DNA of 10,173 nucleotides from assembly GCA_031258995.1 (NCBI GenBank), contig JAIRMB010000066.1, positions 1 to 10,173 of the forward strand, read 5' to 3'. How positions within the stretch are numbered: position 1 is the first letter of the stretch; each line of letters opens with the position of its first letter. The translations under genes and the position numbers were made by a program. Source of the DNA: Puniceicoccales bacterium. Lineage in GTDB: Bacteria > Verrucomicrobiota > Verrucomicrobiia > Opitutales > JAIRLM01. Shown piece after piece: positions 1 through 5,539 of the stretch. The notes below the pieces were generated by a model. The model saw only the letters and a list, made by a program, of their open reading frames with translations. It was not told where the DNA came from and made no database searches.

Positions 1-136
1 CCGCTCCCTGGACCAGTACGTCGTGCGCATCCGGCACCTCTTCCGCCGCAACGGCTGCGAGGCCATCGGCGCCCTCAAAACCGTGCACGGCATCGGCTAC
101 CTGTGCCAGCCGGAAGAAAGCCAACCGCCTGAATAG
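1..136 (+). CDS. OmpR/PhoB-family response regulator, C-terminal end only (5' end outside window)
   Basis: The first 136 bases read in frame from base 2 as 44 codons ending in TAG. The peptide contains RSLDQYVVRIRHLFRRNG, then LKTVHGIGYLC and the tail QPEESQPPE. This is the recognition helix and final beta-hairpin (usual form 'TVRGVGY') of the winged-helix output domain of OmpR/PhoB-type two-component response regulators, which bind promoter DNA after phosphorylation of an upstream receiver domain. The receiver domain lies outside the window, so the regulated pathway cannot be named. Bases 24-129 recur inverted at the right edge of the window inside a second copy of the same gene end. About 54 bases separate this stop from ispG; no hairpin terminator was seen there. 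Confidence 0.85.
   Translation, partial: RSLDQYVVRIRHLFRRNGCEAIGALKTVHGIGYLCQPEESQPPE
24..129 (+). repeat. Left arm of a 106-bp near-perfect inverted repeat
   Basis: Bases 24-129 match the reverse complement of 10068-10173 at 105 of 106 positions by direct reading. The single difference is G at 120 (A in the other copy, complement of 10077), which changes a Ser codon to Asn. Both arms encode the end of a response regulator DNA-binding domain. Homology breaks off at base 130, a few codons before each stop, and continues beyond the window on the right, so the full repeat is probably longer. Confidence 0.9.
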
Positions 137-190
137 CAAATTACACGCGGTTTGTGATAAAAACGGTAGGTCGCCGGCGATGGAAAGGTT

Positions 191-1615
191 TTGCAGTCTG
201 TCCCAGTTTCATTTTCCCCTGCTGCCATTGTGAGGCGCATCTCCCGTCCCGTAGCCATTGGCGGGCTGACCATCGGCGGCGGCGGGCCCATCGTTCTGCA
301 GTCCATGCTGTCGCTGCCGCTGGCGGATCAGGATGGCTGTCGGCGGCAGGTAGAGGAGCTGGCAACCGAGGGCTGCCCCCTGATCCGTGTAGCCATTCCG
401 ACCATGCGGGATCTGCGGCTGTTCCAAAAATTTCGGGAGACGGTCGCGGACTGGAACTTGGCTTTCGTCGGAGATCTGCATTACGGCTCAGAGTTGGCCT
501 GGGAAACCTTGGACGTATTGGAAAAGGTGCGCATTAACCCGGGCAACTTTGCCATTTGCCGGAGGGCCCTACCGGACGCATATGCGGATGATCTTTTTCG
601 ACGGGAACAAGATGTGGTAGCTGCGGCGGCGGAAAAATTTTTTCAAAAGGCCCGGCGATTGGGGCGGGCCGTCCGCATCGGCGGTAACAGCGGATCTATT
701 GCCGCCCGGACGGTCTGGCGCCGGGGCCGAGGACCGGCTGCCCTGGTGGAGAGCGCCCTAGAGATGGCTGGCTGGGCCCGCCGGGTGGACTTCCACGACC
801 TCGTTTTTTCCTTCAAAGCCAGCTCTGCCGAAGGAACGGTAACCGCCAATCGGCTCGCCCGCAAACGCATGGACGAATTGGGGTGGGACTACCCATTTCA
901 CTTGGGAGTGACTGAGGCAGGAAGCGGCATTTGGGCTCGGGCTGCCGGGGCGCTAGGGATCGGCCAATTGCTGAGGGATGGCCTGGGCGATACGATTCGG
1001 GTTTCTCTGACGGAGCCGCCGGCCGAAGAAATCCGCTTCGGGAAAAAACTTCTAGCTTTCTGCGGAAAGCATCCATTTCCTGTTCAGCCGGAACGATTTG
1101 GCCTAGTGTCCGTCATGGAAAACAGTTCCGGTCCGGGCGTTTTGGAGCTGCCGTCGGCCGAAGAGCCGTTCGACGGAGAAAGTTATTTGCTAGAAACGCT
1201 CTACGCTCTCCTTTCTGCCGATCGTCTGGAAGCCGTCTGCCCATCGGCCGGTCCCCACCTGGAAGAGCGAAGGACCATCGTTCGAGCGGCGCTGCAGGCC
1301 TGCCGCTGGGGAAAGTTTTTTACGGCCATAGTAGCTTGCCCCACTTGCGGCCGAACGACCTACGACGTCGCCGGGACAGTGGAAAAAATCCGGAGGCGGC
1401 TGGGAGACCGGCCGGAGCTACGTATCGCCGTCATGGGCTGCTGCGTGAACGGCCCCGGCGAAATGGGGGATGCGGACTACGGCTGCGTCGGCTGCGGAAA
1501 CGGAAAGGTGGATCTCTATGTGCGGGGAAAGTGCGCCATCCGGGCCATCGAAGGGGAGCGGGCTCCGGAAGAGTTGGAAAAACTCATCGCTAAAGATCTC
1601 GGGAAAAGCGGTTAA
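191..1615 (+). CDS. ispG: 4-hydroxy-3-methylbut-2-enyl diphosphate synthase, plant/Chlamydia type with a shortened insertion
   Basis: IspG (GcpE) reductively converts methylerythritol cyclodiphosphate to HMBPP in the cytosol, using a 4Fe-4S cluster; it is the penultimate step of the MEP isoprenoid pathway. The N-terminal TIM barrel shows PIVLQSM (residues 33-39), FHDLVFSFKAS (201-211) and GWDYPFHLGVTEAG (231-244), then DGLGDTIRVSLTEPP (263-277); this wording is typical of plant, chlamydial and Bacteroidetes enzymes. The C-terminal domain has CPTCGR (Cys383, Cys386) and MGCCVNGPGE (Cys417, Glu424), matching the three cluster cysteines and glutamate of E. coli IspG. At 474 aa it is longer than E. 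coli IspG (about 372) but far shorter than plant or chlamydial forms (about 600 or more), because only about 75 extra residues lie between the two domains. The start is TTG at 191, just after GGAAAGG (182-188); GTG at 230, starting at RRISRP, is an in-frame alternative. An upstream in-frame stop at 167-169 limits the choice. Confidence 0.95.
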   Translation: MQSVPVSFSPAAIVRRISRPVAIGGLTIGGGGPIVLQSMLSLPLADQDGCRRQVEELATEGCPLIRVAIPTMRDLRLFQKFRETVADWNLAFVGDLHYGSELAWETLDVLEKVRINPGNFAICRRALPDAYADDLFRREQDVVAAAAEKFFQKARRLGRAVRIGGNSGSIAARTVWRRGRGPAALVESALEMAGWARRVDFHDLVFSFKASSAEGTVTANRLARKRMDELGWDYPFHLGVTEAGSGIWARAAGALGIGQLLRDGLGDTIRVSLTEPPAEEIRFGKKLLAFCGKHPFPVQPERFGLVSVMENSSGPGVLELPSAEEPFDGESYLLETLYALLSADRLEAVCPSAGPHLEERRTIVRAALQACRWGKFFTAIVACPTCGRTTYDVAGTVEKIRRRLGDRPELRIAVMGCCVNGPGEMGDADYGCVGCGNGKVDLYVRGKCAIRAIEGERAPEELEKLIAKDLGKSG

Positions 1616-1679
1616 CACGGCAAATGTTTATTTTTTGTGAGTATGTTGACTTTTGGCGGGATACGGGCAGTAAAAGGGC

Positions 1680-2096
1680 ATGGGTGTTGCGCGAATGCAG
1701 AGTCTGATTTCGTCGGATGGGCGAACCGTTCCCCTTCCTGTCAAAGTTGACACGCTGTTCGAACGCTTTGGTCTGACTGCCGCCTACGGCGGGCAGGTTC
1801 TAATGGGAGCAAGCGGCGGAAACGATGAGACCGTGAGGGACCTGTGCGGAAGGCTGGAGGTCTCCCAACTGCGTCTGCTGTCGGGAGATCAAGACGTCGT
1901 GGCGGGGTTTGCACGGGATTTACAGAGTCTCCTGATTGCGCTGCGGAGTGCCGTTGTGAGGGATGAGAATGGAAATGGCGTACGGGCCAATCTGAAGGGC
2001 GATGCGCTGGCGTCGGCGCTCCAGCTATTGATTGGTATAGGTAAGGCGTACGGCTGGTTAGGACAGGGAGACGGCGTGGAGATCGCTCTCTACTAG
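1680..2096 (+). CDS. Hypothetical protein, 138 aa, no recognised family
   Basis: I do not recognise this protein. It starts at ATG 1680 behind a purine-rich AAAAGGG that is unusually close, or possibly at ATG 1695 (MQSLISS), which lacks a Shine-Dalgarno. It has one cysteine, no signal peptide and no clear membrane segment. The second half is leucine- and alanine-rich and probably helical (FARDLQSLLIALRSAVV; ALASALQLLIGIGKAYGWLG), and charge is slightly acidic overall. It lies 64 bases after ispG and 51 bases before the HEIGH-motif protein on the same strand, so the last two may be co-transcribed. A small, mildly acidic, helical protein directly before a candidate effector is the usual position of a secretion chaperone, but nothing in the sequence proves that. 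Its reality rests on an open frame, conventional spacing and absence of a better overlapping frame. Confidence 0.6.
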   Translation: MGVARMQSLISSDGRTVPLPVKVDTLFERFGLTAAYGGQVLMGASGGNDETVRDLCGRLEVSQLRLLSGDQDVVAGFARDLQSLLIALRSAVVRDENGNGVRANLKGDALASALQLLIGIGKAYGWLGQGDGVEIALY

Positions 2097-2135
2097 GCCC
2101 GCCGCTGCGGCCAATTTGGTTTATTCCGTTTTGCT

Positions 2136-2141
2136 AAGGAG
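2136..2141 (+). promoter_or_regulatory. Shine-Dalgarno AAGGAG deciding the start of the HEIGH protein
   Basis: AAGGAG at 2136-2141 touches the ATG at 2142, leaving no spacer, but sits 6 bases before the in-frame GTG at 2148, which is ideal spacing. This favours GTG 2148 over ATG 2142 as the initiation codon. Confidence 0.6.
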
Positions 2142-2147
2142 ATGATT

Positions 2148-3356
2148 GTGGCTGTGCCGGTTCTTCCTGTTGCTGGCTTTTGGCAAGCCTTCTGTATCGC
2201 TGTAAATAACATCGCCATTCCGGCGGGAGGACTCCCGATTACCGCTGCGCATGCCCAGGCCACGTTCGTGTTTCAGGCGGGTATGAGTCAGGCCTGCTGT
2301 GATAGCTATTGTCAGTGCCTGTTGGACCTTGCACGACTTCCGTCGGAAAAATTTGTGCTTTGGGAGACGGTTACGCAGTGTCGCGCAAATAGTGCTGCCG
2401 CGAACGGTTCGCCGACTTCGGTTACTTTCGTGTGCCTGCCAGGTACGGCCACCAAGATTTTATTCCCGGGCCCAGGGGGCGTCTTCATGATAAACTTAGA
2501 GTGGGATAATCTTCTCGCGCGACACGTTTCCTCCGATGAGGTAGTATTAGCGAGCGGTTTTTGTGATCCGATCTGCTTTGCGGGGCTCGGAAAGTCCGCT
2601 TTTCTTTGTCTCGGCCACGAAATAGGTCATTTTTTGCGCGCTGCGGTTCTCACTCCCCCCTACGCGCCGTTCCCGGCGCTTCCGGCAGTGCCCGGCGGCT
2701 TTGCGTTCCCCCCTCCGGCGGCGGGGGATGCCTATAGTGCTTGCCTCATAGCGGCCTACAGGCAGGCGCAGAATTTCATCTCGCCGGCATTCTTCAATCT
2801 GGCACCTGGTGCGGTCAATGCACCCGAAATGAGGTTCTTTATGAGAATTTGGTCCAATGCTGCGAATGATTTTTTCGTGGCCTTCACCGAGTTCGTAAAC
2901 ATATTGCCATCCGCCGGCATGCTGCCTCCTCTGGCGGTTGGAGCTGTTCCGGTGGGGCCCGCGCCTACTGCGGTGTATGGCGACGGTCTTGCGGCCGGTG
3001 AGGCTTGGCATTTAGCGAATGCCCCTACTACCACTCCTGGAGTGGCGCTCAGAATAAGACCGAGGTTCTTTAGTTTGAATTGCTTCCATGCGGACCTAGA
3101 CGTCCATGGAGCACCGCCAGCTATCGCATTTGTGCGGTTTAGCCATTTTTCTGCTGAGCTTTTCGATGCAAGTTTTCGGAACCTCCCTCGAGATGTCCGA
3201 AGTAGATTTCTCACGCTCGTGGCGATGCTCGTCACGGCAATTCCGAATGCGGCGGTTCCTTTTAACGCCGCCGCACCGAATCCGACGCTTGCAGTGGCCA
3301 ACTTGCCGCGTCTAGGCGTCTGCAGCCGGGGGTGTTGCTGTTGTTCCGTATGTTAG
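2148..3356 (+). CDS. Cysteine-rich HEIGH-motif protein with CaaX-like C-terminus; candidate zinc metalloprotease effector
   Basis: About 402 aa from GTG 2148 (ATG 2142 adds two residues but leaves no ribosome-binding spacer). LCLGHEIGHFLRA carries HExxH (His157, Glu158, His161), the zinc-binding and catalytic signature of zincin peptidases; Glu248 in FVAFTEFVNIL is a possible third ligand. A Pro/Ala-rich stretch follows the motif (about residues 165-195). Arrangement loosely recalls M91-type effector proteases (NleD/HopH1), but I cannot claim membership. The protein has about 18 cysteines, ending RLGVCSRGCCCCSVC: the last four residues, CSVC, fit a eukaryotic CaaX prenylation box, with adjacent cysteines as possible palmitoylation sites. 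Legionella AnkB, ending CVLC, is a known precedent for such a tail. The N-terminus is hydrophobic with AHAQ near residue 35 but has no basic n-region, so it is not a convincing Sec signal. Its stop overlaps that of the convergent glycosyltransferase by 4 bases. Substrate and host are unknown. Confidence 0.75.
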   Translation: MAVPVLPVAGFWQAFCIAVNNIAIPAGGLPITAAHAQATFVFQAGMSQACCDSYCQCLLDLARLPSEKFVLWETVTQCRANSAAANGSPTSVTFVCLPGTATKILFPGPGGVFMINLEWDNLLARHVSSDEVVLASGFCDPICFAGLGKSAFLCLGHEIGHFLRAAVLTPPYAPFPALPAVPGGFAFPPPAAGDAYSACLIAAYRQAQNFISPAFFNLAPGAVNAPEMRFFMRIWSNAANDFFVAFTEFVNILPSAGMLPPLAVGAVPVGPAPTAVYGDGLAAGEAWHLANAPTTTPGVALRIRPRFFSLNCFHADLDVHGAPPAIAFVRFSHFSAELFDASFRNLPRDVRSRFLTLVAMLVTAIPNAAVPFNAAAPNPTLAVANLPRLGVCSRGCCCCSVC

Positions 3357-4753
3357 CCATTTGTTGAGCGCGTGCGCGCATTCTCTTGAAAAAATTGTTC
3401 AATTCTTTCCACCTCCTTTTCGAGCGGAAATTTTTCAATAAAAACCGCATGGGATCGGCGGGCCAGTGCGACGGCCTCCTTCGGATGCGCTAAGATCCAC
3501 CGCATGTGGCCGTCGATCTGCCGGAACATTTCTTCCGTGCTGGCATTCTGGTCCACGTAGAGGACGGAATCGCCAAAATTTTCCACCACGAAGGGGTGTC
3601 TGTCGCTAATGATCACGCAGGAAGCGGCCGCCGCCGCAAAAATGCGCTGAGTAGGTGCCTTACACATAAGATGATCATCCGAGTGCAGAACGAGCGCCAC
3701 TCCGTCTTTCTGCATGACATCCCGCAAAGCGCTAGTTTCACTAGGAAGATAGCCCCTGTAGGAATGGAATATTTTTCCGCGCCACGCCCATGCAGGTCCA
3801 TAGGCGTCGAAGTAGTCCGTCCCGTCCAAACTGCGATAGAGGTTTGCATAGTGATTTCCCCGGCGCCAATCCCAATTGGCCCCGCAAAGACATAGTCGCC
3901 GTTTGGCGCCGTCATAGAATTCCGATTTTGTCGTGGTTGGATACAATCGCATGGTGCGGATTTTCTTGCCCTTGTCACTGGCGAGCAGAATCAACTTTTC
4001 CGCGTCCGGAGTGGCATGAAAAATGTTTTCATAGCGCAATGCATTTTGGGCAGAACAGCCGTCCCGATGCCACTTTGTCGCACAATGGAAGCCCTTCAGC
4101 GGAGGAATGGATGGGTCCAAAGATAGCACATAGTTTGGGTTAACAATTTTGGTAACGGTTTCGTCGCTTCTATGTCCGATGCAGCACTCGCATCCCCGTT
4201 CCGCATAGCATTCTTTCATGCGCTGCGTCTCCTCGCCCTCACTCACCCAACCGGCCGGGTAGATGATGAGCACGCGCGAGTGACTTTTGGCTGGTGGCAG
4301 CGGCTCCCCCGACCGAAATGCAGCCCGCAGTTTTTCCAAAAACTCCGGCGAGGAAGTGTTTTTTTCGTCAAAGGGACAGGTTGGGGACCCGATATTTTTT
4401 CTCAACGGGCTAGGGACAGTTCGCACCCTTAGCGATCGGGCCTTCCCCAATGGCAAAATTTCCGATGCGGGAATCTCCGCAGCGCGCAAAAGCTGGTCAC
4501 CGGTGGCGGACAAAGGGGCAAGTTTGGCTGATAGATTAGTAGGCTGAATGGCGATCACAGGTCCATCGTGCAAACATTTGCGCGTTTTGTCAAAAATTTT
4601 TGCATGGGGCAAGGACGTCTGCGGAAAGAGCCGACCGCTGCCGCGCCGTAAAATTTTTCGCTTCTTTGCCAAAAACGGCACTTTCCCGTTGACTGCGCCA
4701 CGGCTACTGGTCAGGGATGGCGGGTCCTGGGAACCAAGGAAAAGGAGAGGCAC
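3353..4753 (-). CDS. CgeB-like GT-B glycosyltransferase (glycosyltransferase family 1 type)
   Basis: The C-terminal half resembles the CgeB/Glyco_trans_1_2 group of GT-B glycosyltransferases: MRLYPTTTKSEFYDGAKRRL, LCLCGANWDWRRGNHYANLY, YFDAYGPAWAW, SYRGYLPSE, GVALVLHSDDH and RIFAAAAASCVIISDRHPF followed by FGDSVLYVD. A Rossmann-like strand RVLIIYPAGW lies about 160 residues in. It probably transfers a sugar to a surface glycan or other acceptor; donor and acceptor cannot be read from the sequence. The first glutamate of the usual RIFEA part of the EX7E motif is alanine here (codon at 3637-3635). The start is uncertain. The longest frame (466 aa) begins at GTG 4753 without a Shine-Dalgarno and abuts the HU gene on the other strand. 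An ATG at 4219 has GAGGAG nine bases upstream (288 aa), but that would cut off RVLIIYPAGW. The first roughly 150 residues are unfamiliar and basic. It is convergent with the HEIGH protein. Confidence 0.82.
   Translation of the reverse strand: MPLLFLGSQDPPSLTSSRGAVNGKVPFLAKKRKILRRGSGRLFPQTSLPHAKIFDKTRKCLHDGPVIAIQPTNLSAKLAPLSATGDQLLRAAEIPASEILPLGKARSLRVRTVPSPLRKNIGSPTCPFDEKNTSSPEFLEKLRAAFRSGEPLPPAKSHSRVLIIYPAGWVSEGEETQRMKECYAERGCECCIGHRSDETVTKIVNPNYVLSLDPSIPPLKGFHCATKWHRDGCSAQNALRYENIFHATPDAEKLILLASDKGKKIRTMRLYPTTTKSEFYDGAKRRLCLCGANWDWRRGNHYANLYRSLDGTDYFDAYGPAWAWRGKIFHSYRGYLPSETSALRDVMQKDGVALVLHSDDHLMCKAPTQRIFAAAAASCVIISDRHPFVVENFGDSVLYVDQNASTEEMFRQIDGHMRWILAHPKEAVALARRSHAVFIEKFPLEKEVERIEQFFQENARTRSTNG
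4229..4234 (-). promoter_or_regulatory. Shine-Dalgarno-like GAGGAG inside the glycosyltransferase frame
   Basis: On the minus strand, GAGGAG (4234-4229) is followed nine bases later by an in-frame ATG at 4219-4217. It could start a 288-aa short form of the glycosyltransferase. The upstream residues RVLIIYPAGWVSEGEE look like genuine GT-B sequence, so this may be a chance match or a secondary start. Confidence 0.3.
4689..4717 (+). promoter_or_regulatory. Possible promoter for the HU-ispF-ispE group (weak)
   Basis: TTGACT at 4689-4694 is a good -35 box. With a 17-base spacer the -10 position reads CAGGGA (4712-4717), which is poor, so only the -35 half is supported. It lies about 60 bases before the HU start and inside the 5' end of the glycosyltransferase frame on the other strand. 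Confidence 0.2.
4743..4750 (+). promoter_or_regulatory. Ribosome-binding site of the HU/IHF-like gene
   Basis: AGGAGAGG (4743-4750) precedes ATG 4757 by 6 bases measured from its end. The in-frame GTG 4754 directly before it would add one Met and has shorter spacing, so ATG 4757 is preferred. Confidence 0.7.
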
Positions 4754-4756
4754 GTG

Positions 4757-5032
4757 ATGAATAAGTCTGATTTAATCGCAGAGACGCACAAAGTTTTAGC
4801 CGATGACACTTCCAAGGCTGTGGTGGAGCGGGTGCTGAACGCCGCCCTTTCGACAATCCGGGACGCCGTAGGCAGAAAGGAATCTGTTCAGTTGGTAGGG
4901 TTTGGCACATTTTCCGTGGCGACACGTGCCCCCCGAACCGGGGTGAATCCGCGCACGAAGGCCCGCATCCGTATCCCGGGTAAGCTGGTGGTGAAATTTC
5001 GTCCCGGAGCGGAACTCAGCCGGGCGGTCTAA
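4757..5032 (+). CDS. HU/IHF-family nucleoid DNA-binding protein
   Basis: This 91-aa protein has the normal length and layout of HU/IHF histone-like proteins, which dimerise and bend DNA in the nucleoid. The N-terminal helices (MNKSDLIAETHKVL; AVVERVLNAALSTIRDAV) form the dimer body. VQLVGFGTFSVATRAPRTG leads into the DNA-clasping arm, and NPRTKARIRIPG with VKFRPGAELSRAV closes it. The arm-tip proline that kinks DNA is present (Pro65 in VNPRT). The usual GRNP is GVNP here, so one basic contact is missing, although nearby Arg60, Arg66 and Arg70 keep the arm basic. HU and IHF cannot be separated safely from sequence alone. It is the first gene of a plus-strand run with ispF (27-base gap) and ispE; such pairing may only reflect growth-linked co-expression. 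Confidence 0.93.
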   Translation: MNKSDLIAETHKVLADDTSKAVVERVLNAALSTIRDAVGRKESVQLVGFGTFSVATRAPRTGVNPRTKARIRIPGKLVVKFRPGAELSRAV

Positions 5033-5059
5033 GGCGGTTCTGTCACTCTGAGGTGGGCC

Positions 5060-5536
5060 GTGCGCGTCGGACTGGGGAGGGACGTGCATCGGGTGGTCCT
5101 GGGCCGGCGATTGCTGCTGGGTGGCGTATGCGTCTCGGAGGAGCGCGGTTGCGTTGCCCATTCGGATGGCGATTGCCTTGTGCATGCGTTGATGGATGCC
5201 CTTTTGGGTGCGGCCGCTTTACCAAACGTTGGCGTCTTGTTCCCCTGCAGTGATGAAAAAAACCGCGGCCGTGATTCCTGCGAAATGCTGCGGGAGGTGG
5301 TGGAAATAGTTTACGGCAGGGGTTTTCGACTTGCGAATGTGGATCTTGTTGTTCAGCTGGAAACGCCGCCGGTGAGTCATTTTTTTCCCATGATCCGCGA
5401 CCGCTTGGCACCGCTGTTGGATCTGGATGGCTCTGCCATAGGACTAAAAGCAACTACTGCGGAAGGGCTCGGCCCTGTCGGCGGCGGCGAGGCGGTGGAG
5501 GTGCTCTGCGTTTGCCTGCTGGAAGAGAAAGTCTAG
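5060..5536 (+). CDS. ispF: 2-C-methyl-D-erythritol 2,4-cyclodiphosphate synthase
   Basis: IspF is a cytosolic trimer that cyclises CDP-methylerythritol phosphate to methylerythritol cyclodiphosphate with loss of CMP, the step after IspE in the MEP pathway. The length of 158 aa is typical. GRDVH gives zinc ligands Asp8 and His10, and HSDGDCLVHALMDALLGAA supplies His42 and Asp46; the C-terminal KATTAEGLGPVGGGEAVE is the family signature (usually KATTTEKLGFTGRGEG). Two usually acidic positions differ: the common GDIG is PNVG (Asn56) and FPDTD is FPCSD (Cys63). The loop that follows, KNRGRDS, keeps the expected form. The start is GTG 5060 behind GAGGTGG (5050-5056). Its stop is 3 bases from the ispE start, so the two genes are almost certainly co-translated. 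Despite the substitutions the assignment is secure. Confidence 0.95.
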   Translation: MRVGLGRDVHRVVLGRRLLLGGVCVSEERGCVAHSDGDCLVHALMDALLGAAALPNVGVLFPCSDEKNRGRDSCEMLREVVEIVYGRGFRLANVDLVVQLETPPVSHFFPMIRDRLAPLLDLDGSAIGLKATTAEGLGPVGGGEAVEVLCVCLLEEKV

Positions 5537-5539
5537 GCC

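Noticed and set aside
137..190. Terminator or regulatory RNA between the response regulator and ispG
   Set aside because: No stable hairpin followed by a T-run was seen in this short gap.
931..1593. 220-aa plus-strand open frame inside ispG
   Set aside because: Arginine/glycine-rich, low-complexity translation typical of an out-of-frame reading of a GC-rich gene; ispG is certain in the other frame.
1646..1674. Promoter TTGACT at 1646-1651 before the 138-aa gene
   Set aside because: The -35 is good, but the -10 position (AGTAAA at 1669-1674) is too weak and too near the ATG to list as a feature.
2148..2265. Sec signal peptide at the start of the HEIGH protein
   Set aside because: There is an AHAQ cleavage-like site and hydrophobic residues, but no positively charged start, and the hydrophobic run is broken by NN and prolines.
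2756..3301. 181-aa minus-strand open frame opposite the HEIGH protein
   Set aside because: No family resemblance and no start signal; the plus frame has the motif, the better ribosome-binding site and full length. I still prefer the plus frame, although neither has a recognised homologue.
1616..4753. Insertion sequence or integrative element borders around the accessory block
   Set aside because: No transposase, integrase, tRNA gene fragment or direct repeat could be identified at either edge.
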